Shown piece by piece: positions 9,211 to 17,977 of a DNA stretch of 64,000 bases. The DNA is from Chryseobacterium turcicum (GTDB lineage Bacteria > Bacteroidota > Bacteroidia > Flavobacteriales > Weeksellaceae). Position 1 is the first letter of the stretch. The number at the start of each line of letters is the position of its first letter. The notes beneath the pieces were generated by a model. The model saw nothing but the letters and a program-made list of their open reading frames with translations. It ran no database searches and had not been told where the DNA came from. A program made the position numbers and the translations under genes. Location: the NCBI RefSeq assembly GCF_021010565.1, contig NZ_JAJNAY010000001.1:496001-560000 (forward strand). Direction: 5' to 3'.

Positions 9211-9819
9211 ATGAAAAAACTATTCCTGATGTTGTTTTTCGCAATTGCATCAACAACTTTTGCTCAGAACCAAATTAATTTTGTTTCCGGAAATAATTTT
9301 GATTTTTTGAAAGACCAAACTGAGGTAAATGTTCAGTTGAAATTTGATAACGCAACTTTTCAAGAAGGTAATTTAACTGAAGCTCAGTATATCGAAAATA
9401 AAAAAGGTGATATTTCTGGAAGAAAAGGTGAAAAAGTATGGAATAATTGGATTTACCAATGGGATAGATTCAAAACTTCAGAATATTTAGAATATTTTTT
9501 TAAAGGAATTAATGCTAAATCAAAAAAGGTGACTTTTGGAAATGGTAGCAAGGCAAAATATACCTTGATAATAGACGCAAAATGGGTTTATGCAGGTTGG
9601 TACGGTGGAATGATTGGCTCGCAAGAAGCAAAGCTTACCGCAGATTTACTATTTGTAGAAACAGATAATCCTTCTCATGTAGTTATGAAATTACAAGCAG
9701 ATAAGATTCAAGGAAAAAAAATGAATAAAGATTTCTCTTGGGAATATGGTAGAATCGCTGCTGCATACGAGATTACAGGAAAAAAACTTGGAATCGAAAT
9801 CAAAAAAGCTTTAAAATAA
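9211..9819 (+). CDS. Exported protein of unknown function
   Basis: The 202-residue protein begins with a clear Sec signal peptide (MKKLFLMLFFAIASTTFAQ, predicted cut after AQ). The mature part is rich in aromatic residues and Lys and includes WVYAGWYGGMIGSQEAKLTADLLFVE, which suggests a beta-rich periplasmic domain. I do not recognise the family. It has its own promoter-like element and a strong terminator after it, so it may be an independent unit wedged between two pigment genes. Confidence 0.75.
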   Translation: MKKLFLMLFFAIASTTFAQNQINFVSGNNFDFLKDQTEVNVQLKFDNATFQEGNLTEAQYIENKKGDISGRKGEKVWNNWIYQWDRFKTSEYLEYFFKGINAKSKKVTFGNGSKAKYTLIIDAKWVYAGWYGGMIGSQEAKLTADLLFVETDNPSHVVMKLQADKIQGKKMNKDFSWEYGRIAAAYEITGKKLGIEIKKALK

Positions 9820-9822
9820 AAC

Positions 9823-9856
9823 AAAAAGCGGTCTGAAGATTTTCAGACCGCTTTTT
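9823..9856. terminator. Bidirectional intrinsic terminator
   Basis: A perfect 15-bp stem (9823-9837 with 9842-9856, loop GATT) has an A tract on the left and a T tract on the right. It can stop transcription from both converging genes, the exported protein on the plus strand and the FAD enzyme on the minus strand. Confidence 0.92.
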
Positions 9857-11101
9857 TTATGCTTGTTGCTTTTCTGCTTTTATAAAGTTGGCAAGGTTTA
9901 CGACTGCCGTGTCGTGTATTCTCACAAAAGTATTTTTCTTATCCCAAACATAACCTGCTAAAACAGCACAGATTTTCCTTTTTACATCAGGATTTTCGGG
10001 TTGGTGAAAAAATAATTCCTGAAGATTTCCGGTGTACCATTCTTTTACATAGGTGGTGAAAACATTTACACCGTACAAAATATAGTCTGAATATTCTTTT
10101 TGCCAATCGATTTTCTCGCCATTCAATTGTCTGATGGCTAATTTTGCAGCCAACATTCCCGATTCTGTTGCGAAAGCCATTCCTGAAGAGAAAACAGGGT
10201 CTAGAAATTCTGAAGCATTTCCTGTTAAGGCAAAACCGTCTCCATAAAGACTTTTTACCGAACAAGAATAATCTTTTAAATGTCTTGGTTCAAAAAGAAA
10301 TTCTACATCACCAAAACGTTTTACATAATAATCAGAAAGGGAAATTGCTTTTCTTAAAGCTTCTGTAGGATCTCCGTTTTCAGATAGTTTTTCGATATAA
10401 TCAGTAGGGCCAACAATTCCTATACTGGTGTTTCCATTAGAAAAAGGAATTACCCAAAGCCAGACTTCAGTTTCTATAATGTCAAAAGAAATTAAAGTGC
10501 CTTCTTCACCTTCTTCTCTGTTAATATCTTCTACATGGGCGAACATTGCAGAGTGTGGAGATAATTTTGACGGTTTTTCAAGGTCTAAAAGTCTCGGTAA
10601 AACTCTTCCATAACCGCTGGAATCAATCACGAATTTTGCATGAATTTCTTTTGTGTTTCCGTTCTTGTCTTTTACAGTCGTAATAGAATCAGTTCCATTA
10701 AACTCGATTCCAATAACTTCGGTTTCAAATTCAAGATCAATGCCTTTGTTGATGACTTCCTGAGCTAGAGTATTGTCGAAATCAGCTCTTGGAACCTGCC
10801 ATGTCCAGTCCCAACCATCTCCGAATTTGTTGCTGAAATCAAAAATACAGACCTCATTTCCTCTCATAAAACGTGCTCCCATTTTTTTTTCGAAGCCCAT
10901 TTTATCTAAAGCAGGAAACAATCCGGCTTCATCAAAATGATCCATCACTCTGGGAATAAGGCTTTCGCCAACGACTAGTCTTGGGAATTTTGTTTTTTCA
11001 ACAACTTTCACATTGATGTTGTTCTTCTTTAAATAAGCAGAAGATACACATCCGGAAGGTCCAGCTCCAATTACTAAAACATCAACAATTTCTTTGTCCA
11101 T
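9857..11101 (-). CDS. FAD-dependent halogenase-like oxidoreductase of the flexirubin cluster
   Basis: The 414-residue enzyme has an N-terminal FAD-binding GAGPSG (residues 12-17), GESLIPR near 45, and WLWVIP at 214-219, which fits the WxWxIP motif of flavin-dependent halogenases. ASEFLDPVFSSGMA follows in the C-terminal half. Some flexirubins carry ring chlorine or extra hydroxyls, so it may halogenate or hydroxylate the aryl ring; the sequence cannot separate these. A start at 11143 would lie upstream of the promoter -7 box, so the ATG at 11101 is chosen. It is divergent from the ammonia-lyase gene. Confidence 0.82.
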   Translation of the reverse strand: MDKEIVDVLVIGAGPSGCVSSAYLKKNNINVKVVEKTKFPRLVVGESLIPRVMDHFDEAGLFPALDKMGFEKKMGARFMRGNEVCIFDFSNKFGDGWDWTWQVPRADFDNTLAQEVINKGIDLEFETEVIGIEFNGTDSITTVKDKNGNTKEIHAKFVIDSSGYGRVLPRLLDLEKPSKLSPHSAMFAHVEDINREEGEEGTLISFDIIETEVWLWVIPFSNGNTSIGIVGPTDYIEKLSENGDPTEALRKAISLSDYYVKRFGDVEFLFEPRHLKDYSCSVKSLYGDGFALTGNASEFLDPVFSSGMAFATESGMLAAKLAIRQLNGEKIDWQKEYSDYILYGVNVFTTYVKEWYTGNLQELFFHQPENPDVKRKICAVLAGYVWDKKNTFVRIHDTAVVNLANFIKAEKQQA

Positions 11102-11128
11102 TTGTTTAATAAAACTTTTATCTTTGCG

Positions 11129-11160
11129 CAAAATTAGTGACAATTAATTACATTTTACAA
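11129..11160 (-). promoter_or_regulatory. Bacteroidetes-type promoter for the FAD enzyme
   Basis: On the minus strand, TTG (11160-11158), a 21-base spacer and TAATTTTG (11136-11129) match the -33 TTG / -7 TAnnTTTG consensus. Its position shows that translation should start at 11101 rather than 11143. Confidence 0.65.
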
Positions 11161-11186
11161 AAATTATATATTATTACTTTTAATTG

Positions 11187-12704
11187 ATGAAAATAAATAA
11201 CTTTTTAGAACTGAGAGATTTTCAAAGAATTATTATTGAAAATGAAAGCATTGAATTGGATTCTTCACTTCTCCAGAGGGTGAATGAAAGCTTTTCTTTT
11301 CTTAAAGAATTTTCAAAAAACAAAGTAATTTATGGAGTAAATACAGGTTTTGGGCCGATGGCTCAGTTCAAAATCAGTGATGAAGACACCCACCAACTTC
11401 AGTACAATTTAATAAGAAGCCATTCTTCGGGTATTGGAAATCCGCTTCCTGCAGATGAGGTAAAAGCTTGTATGCTAGCAAGATTGAATACGTTATCATT
11501 AGGGAATTCTGGCGTTCATGAATCTGTAGTTAATTTGCTTAAAGAATTGATTAATAGAAATATTACGCCATTGATTTTCGAACATGGTGGCGTTGGTGCA
11601 AGTGGTGATTTAGTTCAGCTGGCGCACTTAGCTTTAGTTTTAATCGGTGAAGGTGAAGTTTTTTATAAAGGTGATAGGAAATCAACCAAAGAAGTTTTTG
11701 AAATTGAAGGTTTAGAGCCGATTCAGGTAGAAATAAGAGAAGGTTTAGCGTTAATGAACGGAACTTCTGTGATGACTGGAATTGGAATTGTAAATGCATA
11801 TAAAGCCAATCAGTTAACTGAAATTTCATTAAAATTATCTTGTGCCATCAACGAAATTGTTCAGGCATATGATGACCATTTCTCAGAAGTGCTGAATGGA
11901 ACGAAGCTTCACGCAGGTCAACAGAAAATTGCAGAAAAAATGCGTGCTCATTTATCTGATAGTACATTAATTAGAAAAAGAGCCGACCATTTATATACTC
12001 ATTTTGAAGAGCAGGAAAAGGTTTTCAAAGAAAAAGTACAGGAATATTATTCTTTAAGATGTGTTCCGCAGATTTTAGGCCCGGTTTTAGATACTTTAGA
12101 ATACACAGAAAAAGTATTAGAAAACGAAATCAACTCGGCAAACGATAATCCAATTATCAATGTGAAAGATCAGCATGTTTATCATGGCGGAAACTTCCAC
12201 GGAGACTATATTTCTTTGGAAATGGATAAATTGAAAATCGTTGTTACGAAATTGACGATGTTGGCTGAAAGACAATTAAATTATCTTTTAAATTCAAAAA
12301 TCAATGAAATTTTGCCTCCATTTGTGAATTTAGGTAAATTAGGATTTAATTTCGGAATGCAGGGCGTTCAGTTTACAGCAACTTCTACAACGGCAGAAAG
12401 CCAGATGTTGTCGAATCCGATGTATGTGCACAGTATTCCTAATAATAATGATAATCAGGATATTGTAAGCATGGGCACCAATGCTGCAGTGATTTGCAGA
12501 AAGGTAATCGAAAATGCTTTTGAAGTGTTGGCTATTGAAGCGATTACTATTGTTCAGGCAATAGAATATTTGGGTTACCAAGATAAAGTTTCATCTAAAA
12601 CAAAAGAATTGTATGATGAAATTAGAAAAATTATTCCGGCATTTTCTAATGACATGATTATGTATCCATATATTCAGAATGTTAAAGATTATCTGAAAAA
12701 ATAA
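11187..12704 (+). CDS. Aromatic amino acid ammonia-lyase, probably tyrosine ammonia-lyase
   Basis: The enzyme removes ammonia from an aromatic amino acid using the MIO cofactor, formed from Ala-Ser-Gly at residues 138-140 (GVGASGDL). The frame opens at TTG 11184; the adjacent ATG at 11187 is the better start. The specificity loop reads YNLIRSHSSG, with Ser78-His79 where the Rhodobacter tyrosine ammonia-lyase has His-Leu. Classical histidine ammonia-lyases also have Ser-His. However, as I recall, the characterised Flavobacterium johnsoniae tyrosine ammonia-lyase has this same loop, and the pigment context fits 4-coumarate production. Histidine activity is less likely but not excluded. Confidence 0.88.
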   Translation: MKINNFLELRDFQRIIIENESIELDSSLLQRVNESFSFLKEFSKNKVIYGVNTGFGPMAQFKISDEDTHQLQYNLIRSHSSGIGNPLPADEVKACMLARLNTLSLGNSGVHESVVNLLKELINRNITPLIFEHGGVGASGDLVQLAHLALVLIGEGEVFYKGDRKSTKEVFEIEGLEPIQVEIREGLALMNGTSVMTGIGIVNAYKANQLTEISLKLSCAINEIVQAYDDHFSEVLNGTKLHAGQQKIAEKMRAHLSDSTLIRKRADHLYTHFEEQEKVFKEKVQEYYSLRCVPQILGPVLDTLEYTEKVLENEINSANDNPIINVKDQHVYHGGNFHGDYISLEMDKLKIVVTKLTMLAERQLNYLLNSKINEILPPFVNLGKLGFNFGMQGVQFTATSTTAESQMLSNPMYVHSIPNNNDNQDIVSMGTNAAVICRKVIENAFEVLAIEAITIVQAIEYLGYQDKVSSKTKELYDEIRKIIPAFSNDMIMYPYIQNVKDYLKK

Positions 12705-12712
12705 TATTAAAA

Positions 12713-12760
12713 GAAACCCGAAGGGTTCAATATTCATAGCCGTAGGTGGAACCTATGGAA
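12713..12760. repeat. Two-hairpin dispersed repeat
   Basis: Two small hairpins follow each other: AACCC/GGGTT (12715-12719 with 12723-12727) and CCGTAGG/CCTATGG (12740-12746 with 12752-12758, one G-U pair). The linked words resemble an intergenic repeat I recall from Chryseobacterium and Flavobacterium. It could also weaken or end transcription after the lyase gene. Confidence 0.5.
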
Positions 12761-12787
12761 ACAAAAAATTAGTTTAAAAAAATACAC

Positions 12788-13519
12788 ATGAAATGTGCAA
12801 TCATAACAGGTGGTTCTCGAGGTATCGGAAGAGCAATCTGTATAAAACTGGCAGAAGAGAAAAATTATCATATTTTAATTAATTATACATCAAACGAAGC
12901 TGCGGCAAAGGAAACTTTAGCTAAAGTGCAGGAATTGGGCTCAACAGGTGAAATCCTGAAATTTGATGTCGGAAACGCTGAAGAAACTTTAAAGGTTTTG
13001 GGAGAATGGCAGGAAAATAATCCAAGTTCAGTAGTTGAGGTTATCGTAAACAATGCAGGAATCACAAGAGACGGTTTGTTTATGTGGATGCCGAGTGAAG
13101 ATTGGAACTCGGTGATTAATACGAGTTTAAATGGTTTTTATAACGTTACCAATTTCTTCATTCAAAAGTTGCTGAGAAATAAATACGGTAGAGTTATCAA
13201 TATGGTTTCTGTTTCTGGGGTGAAAGGAACAGCAGGGCAAACCAATTATTCTGCTGCAAAAGGCGCTTTGGTCGGAGCTACAAAAGCTCTGGCTCAGGAA
13301 GTTGCAAAAAGAAATATTACGGTGAATGCAGTAGCGCCAGGTTTCATAAAAACAGATATGACTCAGGATTTTAATGAAGACGAATTGAAAGCAATGATTC
13401 CCGCAAACCGATTTGGTGAAGCGGAAGAAGTAGCGGATTTGGTTGCATTTTTAGCATCCAGAAAATCTTCGTATATCACGGGTGAAATTATTAATATTAA
13501 CGGAGGAATTTACTCGTAA
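12788..13519 (+). CDS. fabG: 3-oxoacyl-ACP reductase (KR of the polyene pathway)
   Basis: This short-chain dehydrogenase of 243 residues reduces the beta-keto group after each condensation. TGGSRGIG (7-14) binds the nucleotide and NNAG lies at 88-91. The catalytic Ser141/Ser143, Tyr154 and Lys158 sit in the SVSG...TNYSAAKGA block. NVNGG-type C-terminal residues (ININGGIYS) are typical of FabG. Its position between the lyase and a ketosynthase suggests a dedicated polyene ketoreductase rather than the primary fatty-acid enzyme. Confidence 0.9.
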   Translation: MKCAIITGGSRGIGRAICIKLAEEKNYHILINYTSNEAAAKETLAKVQELGSTGEILKFDVGNAEETLKVLGEWQENNPSSVVEVIVNNAGITRDGLFMWMPSEDWNSVINTSLNGFYNVTNFFIQKLLRNKYGRVINMVSVSGVKGTAGQTNYSAAKGALVGATKALAQEVAKRNITVNAVAPGFIKTDMTQDFNEDELKAMIPANRFGEAEEVADLVAFLASRKSSYITGEIININGGIYS

Positions 13520-13645
13520 TAATCTAACAATGTAATAATCTAACAATGTACCAATGAGATTCTTCACTTCGTTTAGAATGACAGAATTAATAATGGTCAC
13601 ATATATAAAATTGTTACACTGTTAAATTGATAAATTGTTACATTT
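13520..13645. repeat. TAACAATGTA-type inverted repeat with embedded second repeat
   Basis: The gap between the ketoreductase and ketosynthase genes carries words such as taacaatgta and accaat on the left, and ttgttacactgttaaattga on the right. These form the two arms of the same inverted-repeat family seen at 15160-15247 and 31021-31092. Between the arms is gagattcttcacttcgttt with agaatgaca, which belongs to a different dispersed repeat (compare 17990-18024). Confidence 0.6.
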
Positions 13646-13651
13646 TTTAAC

Positions 13652-14872
13652 ATGGAAAATAGGGTAGTCATTACCGGAATGGGAATTTATTCTTGCATCG
13701 GCACTTCTTTGGAAGAGGTGAAAGAATCCCTGTATCAAGGAAAGTCGGGAATTGTTTTAGTAGATGAAAGAAAAGACTTTGGTTTTAGATCGGGTCTCAG
13801 TGGAGTTGTTCCCAAACCTGATTTAAAGAATCTTTTAAACAGACGTCAACGTGTAAGCATGGGCGAGGAAAGCGAATATGCTTATTTAGCAACACTTGAT
13901 GCCTTGAAACATGCCAATATCAATCAAGACTTTTTAGACCAAAACGAAGTCGGAATTTTATATGGAAATGACAGCGTTTCAAAAGCAGTTGTAGAGTCTA
14001 TCGATATTGCAAGAGAAAAAAAAGATACGACTTTAATGGGTTCTGGTGCGATTTTTAAATCGATGAACTCAACCGTAACGATGAATCTTTCTACTATTTT
14101 TAAATTGCGCGGAATTAATTTAACCATCAGTGCCGCTTGTGCAAGCGGTTCTCATTCTTTGGGATTGGCTTATATGATGATTAAAAATGGTTTTCAGGAC
14201 ATGATTGTCTGTGGCGGTGCTCAGGAAACCAACAAATATTCAATGGCGAGTTTTGATGGTTTGGGTGTTTTTTCGGTAAGAGAAAGCGAGCCAGCAAAAG
14301 CATCAAGGCCTTTCGATTCTGAAAGAGACGGATTAATTCCAAGCGGTGGTGCCGCAACTTTAATTGTTGAAAGCCTTGAGTCTGCACAGAAAAGAGGTGC
14401 AACTATTTTAGGCGAGATTGTTGGTTACGGTTTTTCTTCAAACGGAGGACATATTTCTACTCCGAATGTTGATGGCCCGGCTTTAGCGATGAATCGAGCT
14501 TTGAAACTGTCTGGCTTAAACGCTGGAAATATTGATTATATCAATGCTCATGCAACATCAACACCACTTGGGGATGTGAATGAAGCAAAAGCTATTCACG
14601 AGATTTTTGGAAGCGAGGTGCCGGTAAGTTCTACAAAATCTATGACCGGTCACGAATGTTGGATGGCGGGTGCAAGTGAAGTAATCTATTCTATGTTGAT
14701 GATGCAGAATGATTTTGTGGCTCCGAATATCAATTTAGAAAATCCTGATGAAGATGCCCAAAAGATAAATTTAATCTCCGAAACTAAAAATCAAAAAATT
14801 GACGTATTTTTGTCGAATTCTTTCGGATTTGGGGGAACCAATTCCGCATTAATCGTTAAAAAATTTGAATAA
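13652..14872 (+). CDS. Beta-ketoacyl-ACP synthase (FabF type) of the polyene pathway
   Basis: The 406-residue condensing enzyme has the full Cys-His-His set: Cys163 in SAACASGS, His300 in NAHATSTPLGD and His334 in TKSMTGHECW. A C-terminal NSFGFGGTNSAL glycine-rich loop is also present. It would extend the ACP-bound chain by two carbons. It overlaps the carrier-protein region closely: the next gene's ATG starts seven bases after this stop, so the two are coupled. Two further ketosynthases and a chain-length-factor-like partner occur in the second half of the cluster. Confidence 0.92.
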   Translation: MENRVVITGMGIYSCIGTSLEEVKESLYQGKSGIVLVDERKDFGFRSGLSGVVPKPDLKNLLNRRQRVSMGEESEYAYLATLDALKHANINQDFLDQNEVGILYGNDSVSKAVVESIDIAREKKDTTLMGSGAIFKSMNSTVTMNLSTIFKLRGINLTISAACASGSHSLGLAYMMIKNGFQDMIVCGGAQETNKYSMASFDGLGVFSVRESEPAKASRPFDSERDGLIPSGGAATLIVESLESAQKRGATILGEIVGYGFSSNGGHISTPNVDGPALAMNRALKLSGLNAGNIDYINAHATSTPLGDVNEAKAIHEIFGSEVPVSSTKSMTGHECWMAGASEVIYSMLMMQNDFVAPNINLENPDEDAQKINLISETKNQKIDVFLSNSFGFGGTNSALIVKKFE

Positions 14873-14879
14873 AGAAAAC

Positions 14880-15134
14880 ATGGAAAGAGAAAAAATTGTT
14901 GCCATTGCTAATGATTTTTTAATCAATGAATTTGAGGTAGATGGTGACGAAATCACTAATGATGCCCATTTCAAGAAAACTTTGGGTCTAGACAGTTTAG
15001 ATTATATAGATTTGGTAGTCGTTATCGAATCTAATTTTGGTGTGAAATTGGGTGAAGGAGACTTTAAAGATATTATTACTTTTGACGATTTCTACTCGAC
15101 AATAGAACATAAAATTGCTAACAAAAACGCATAA
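14880..15134 (+). CDS. Acyl carrier protein
   Basis: The 84-residue ACP carries its phosphopantetheine site at Ser39 in the LGLDSLDYIDL motif. It is acidic and helical, as usual. A TTG at 14865 is in frame but lies inside the ketosynthase gene; the ATG at 14880 is chosen. Aryl-polyene systems use two carriers; the second is at 31093-31350. Confidence 0.93.
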   Translation: MEREKIVAIANDFLINEFEVDGDEITNDAHFKKTLGLDSLDYIDLVVVIESNFGVKLGEGDFKDIITFDDFYSTIEHKIANKNA

Positions 15135-15159
15135 CTATAGATTAAAATCTACTTTAAAA

Positions 15160-15247
15160 ATGTAACAATTTATCAATTTAACAGTTTACCAATATTTTTT
15201 AAGCTTAATAATTGTTACACTATTAAATTGATACATTGTTAAATTGA
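15160..15247. repeat. Long imperfect inverted repeat (ATCAATTTAACA family)
   Basis: The left arm (about 15160-15193) and right arm (about 15211-15246) are reverse complements with a handful of mismatches, around a short A/T-rich centre. The same word family flanks the ketosynthase genes at 13520-13645 and 31021-31092. Confidence 0.7.
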
Positions 15248-15251
15248 ATTT

Positions 15252-16136
15252 ATGAACAAGTGGAAAGGCAAGTCTAAAGGCACAATCTTAGGTTACAGAA
15301 TCTTTGTGTGGTGCATTAGAAATATCGGAATCCGAAGCTCTTATTTTGTTCTTTATTTTGTTGCCTTCTACTATTTTTTATTCGAAAAAAAGAGCAACAA
15401 ATATTATAGATATTACTTCCAGAAAAGACTCAATTACGGTTTTTGGAAAACAAAAATCTCCTTATTTAAAAGTTATTTTACTTTCGGAACAATTCTGATT
15501 GATAAAACTGCTATTTCTGCAGGATTAAGAAACAAATATACCTACGAATTTGACGGAATAGAAAATCTTAGAAATCTTTTAGCTGAAAAAAAAGGCGGTG
15601 TTCTCATCAGTGCTCACATTGGAAATTTCGAAATTGCAGAGCATTTTTTTGCTGAGATAGACTTCGATTGTCAAATTAATTTAGTGACAACAGACCAGGA
15701 AGTTACCATTATCAAAGAATATCTCGAAAGTGTTTCTGTGAAGCAAAGCAATATCAAATTCATCTATGTAAAAGACGATATGTCGCATATTTTCGACATT
15801 AATGAAGCTTTGTCGAAAAACGAACTGATTTGTTTTACGGGCGATCGTTATTTCGAAGGTTCAAAATTTCTTGAAGGAGAGTTACTCGGAAAAAGTGCTA
15901 AATTTCCGGCAGGCCCTTTTATGATTGCTTCCAGATTGGGCGTTCCTGTTGTTTATGTTTACGTGATGAAAGAAAAAAATCTTCATTATCATTTGTATGC
16001 AAGAGTCGCTGAAAACGTCAAAAAACGTGATTCACAAGGACTTTTAAACTCTTACACTCAAAATTTAGAATCGATGATTCAAAAATACCCCCTTCAATGG
16101 TTCAATTATTTTGACTTTTGGGACGATATTGATTAA
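15252..16136 (+). CDS. LpxL/HtrB-type lysophospholipid acyltransferase
   Basis: The 294-residue protein has an N-terminal membrane segment (about 30-45) and a catalytic block ISAHIGNFEIAEHF with the His-x4-Glu arrangement of LpxL/HtrB enzymes, followed by FTGDRYFEGSKF and FPAGPFMIA. In aryl-polyene clusters enzymes of this family transfer the polyene or an acyl chain to a lipid or to the resorcinol. The exact acceptor here is unknown. It ends before a long repeat-filled gap. Confidence 0.85.
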   Translation: MNKWKGKSKGTILGYRIFVWCIRNIGIRSSYFVLYFVAFYYFLFEKKSNKYYRYYFQKRLNYGFWKTKISLFKSYFTFGTILIDKTAISAGLRNKYTYEFDGIENLRNLLAEKKGGVLISAHIGNFEIAEHFFAEIDFDCQINLVTTDQEVTIIKEYLESVSVKQSNIKFIYVKDDMSHIFDINEALSKNELICFTGDRYFEGSKFLEGELLGKSAKFPAGPFMIASRLGVPVVYVYVMKEKNLHYHLYARVAENVKKRDSQGLLNSYTQNLESMIQKYPLQWFNYFDFWDDID

Positions 16137-16438
16137 TTTTTTTAGGGCAGCTATTTCCTCCTTCCGTTCCCGCTTTTTTGCTCGTCGCATCCTGAGCATT
16201 GCCGAAGGGCTCCTCGCAAAAAGAGCTCCACTCAAGTCGGGCTGCGACAATTCAGCGTTAAAAAAGCCTTGTCAAGGTTTTAAACCTTGACAAGGCTGAT
16301 GATATACAATTTAATGTTTTAAAATTGCAAAATATTGCGTATTTTGCTGAGCAAAGCGCCCTTGCGAACGAAAAATGTTTTCAATACTTTTAAAGAAAAA
16401 CTTTGCGACCTTTGCGTTAAATAAAACTAATATTTTCT
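16137..16438. repeat. Composite of several dispersed repeats
   Basis: This 302-base gap contains no gene. About 16139-16262 is a GC-richer unit (gggcagctatttcctccttc ... caagtcgggctgcgac) of a type I recall as dispersed in Chryseobacterium, with a second unit (catcctgagc...gccgaaggg) nested in it. A perfect palindrome follows at 16265-16297. Next come degraded words such as ctttgcgacctttgcgtt. Confidence 0.6.
16265..16297. repeat. Perfect 16-bp inverted repeat, AACCTTGAC family
   Basis: AGCCTTGTCAAGGTTT and its exact reverse complement are separated by one T. The core GTCAAGGTTTTAAACCTTGAC-type arms recur at 42423-42459. As RNA it makes a very stable hairpin and could also act as a terminator for the acyltransferase gene. 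Confidence 0.85.
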
Positions 16439-17977
16439 TTGAAAAAAACATACGACATATTGATTATCGGCAGCGGAATAGGAGGTCTTGTTTCTGCGCT
16501 TATTTTGGCGAAAGAAGGCTTAAAAGTCTGCGTTTTAGAGAAAAATAATCAGTATGGCGGAAATTTACAGACATTTTCCCGTGATAAATTAATTTTCGAC
16601 ACCGGAGTTCATTATTTAGGCGGACTTTCAAAAGACCAGAATCTACACCAATTTTTTTCTTATCTGGAAATAATGAATGATTTGCAGCTCCAGAAAATGG
16701 ATGAAAATGGTTATGATAAAATAACTTTCGGAGACGATGAAATTGAATATCCACACGCACAAGGTTACGATAACTTTGTAGAGCAACTATCTAATTATTT
16801 TCCGGAAGAGAAAGAAAATTTAAAAAATTATTGCGAAGAAATTCAACGTGTTTGTAATCAGTTTCCAAGGTATAATGTGATTGGAAAAGATAATTACAAC
16901 GAAGAAATTCTTCATTTAAACACAAAAAGATTCATCGAGTCGATTACTCAGAATAGAAAACTGCAATCTGTTTTATTGAGTTCCAATTTTTTATATGCGG
17001 GAGATTCCGAAAATATTCCGTTTTACGTTCATGCTTTGACGGTAAATTCTTACATTCAAAGCGCTTACAAATGTGTAAAAGGAGGAAGCCAGATTTCAAA
17101 GCTTTTAATCCGAAAATTAAGAGAATATGGAGCCGATGTTCATAAACATTCGGAAGTTTCAGAATTTGTATTTAATGAAAAGAATGTCTTAAGTGCTGTA
17201 AAAACAAAATCGGGGAAAGAATATTTTGCAAAACAATTTATTTCAAATATTGAAATTCGGTCTTTAACTAAAATAATCGGTGAAGATAGACTGAAGAAAT
17301 CTTTTTTAAACCGAATCTTAAGTTGGGAACCTGTTTCATCGTGTTTCAGTGTTTATTTGGCCTTAAAACCTCAAACAATTCCCAATTTCAATTATAATAT
17401 TTACCACTATTCATCTGAAGAATTGGTTTGGAATGCTTATCGTTACGACAAAAAAGCGTGGCCCGAAACCTATATGCTTTCTTCCACGCTTTCAAAATAT
17501 CATCCTGAGTTTGCAGAAAGCTTAACGGCCATTTCTTATATGGATTTTGAGGAAGTTAAAGCTTGGCAAACTACCGTAAATACGGTTGCTGAAGAACACG
17601 AAAGAGGAAAGCAATACGAAAAATTTAAGCTGGAAAAAGCAGAAAAAATGATTGATGCTTTAGAAAAGAAAATCCCGAATTTAAGAGATTCCATAAAAAA
17701 TATTTATACGTCTTCTCCTTTGTCTTACCGAGATTATATTGGAAGTTTTGAAGGAAATATGTACGGTTACATTAAAAGTTCAGAAAACCCCTTGAAAACG
17801 ATGGTTTCTCCCCGTACAAAAATAGATAATCTTTTTCTTACAGGGCAATCTGTTAATATGCACGGCATTTTGGGCTGTACAATCGGAGCATTTAATACCT
17901 GCGCAGAAATTTTAGGGAAAGAAAGAATTGATGAATGTTTGACACAAATGATTAATAAGAATAAAAGTGAAAAATAA
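16439..17977 (+). CDS. Phytoene desaturase/RetSat-like FAD oxidoreductase
   Basis: The 512-residue enzyme opens with a dinucleotide-binding DILIIGSGIGGLVSALILA block and VLEKNNQYGGN, as in carotenoid desaturases and retinol saturases. The C-terminal LTGQSVNMHGILGCTIGAF is the matching flavin-binding end. In a polyene cluster it could adjust double-bond isomers or oxidation state; the substrate is inferred only. The start codon is TTG (16439), which places the GxGxxG motif close to the N-terminus as expected. Confidence 0.85.
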   Translation: MKKTYDILIIGSGIGGLVSALILAKEGLKVCVLEKNNQYGGNLQTFSRDKLIFDTGVHYLGGLSKDQNLHQFFSYLEIMNDLQLQKMDENGYDKITFGDDEIEYPHAQGYDNFVEQLSNYFPEEKENLKNYCEEIQRVCNQFPRYNVIGKDNYNEEILHLNTKRFIESITQNRKLQSVLLSSNFLYAGDSENIPFYVHALTVNSYIQSAYKCVKGGSQISKLLIRKLREYGADVHKHSEVSEFVFNEKNVLSAVKTKSGKEYFAKQFISNIEIRSLTKIIGEDRLKKSFLNRILSWEPVSSCFSVYLALKPQTIPNFNYNIYHYSSEELVWNAYRYDKKAWPETYMLSSTLSKYHPEFAESLTAISYMDFEEVKAWQTTVNTVAEEHERGKQYEKFKLEKAEKMIDALEKKIPNLRDSIKNIYTSSPLSYRDYIGSFEGNMYGYIKSSENPLKTMVSPRTKIDNLFLTGQSVNMHGILGCTIGAFNTCAEILGKERIDECLTQMINKNKSEK

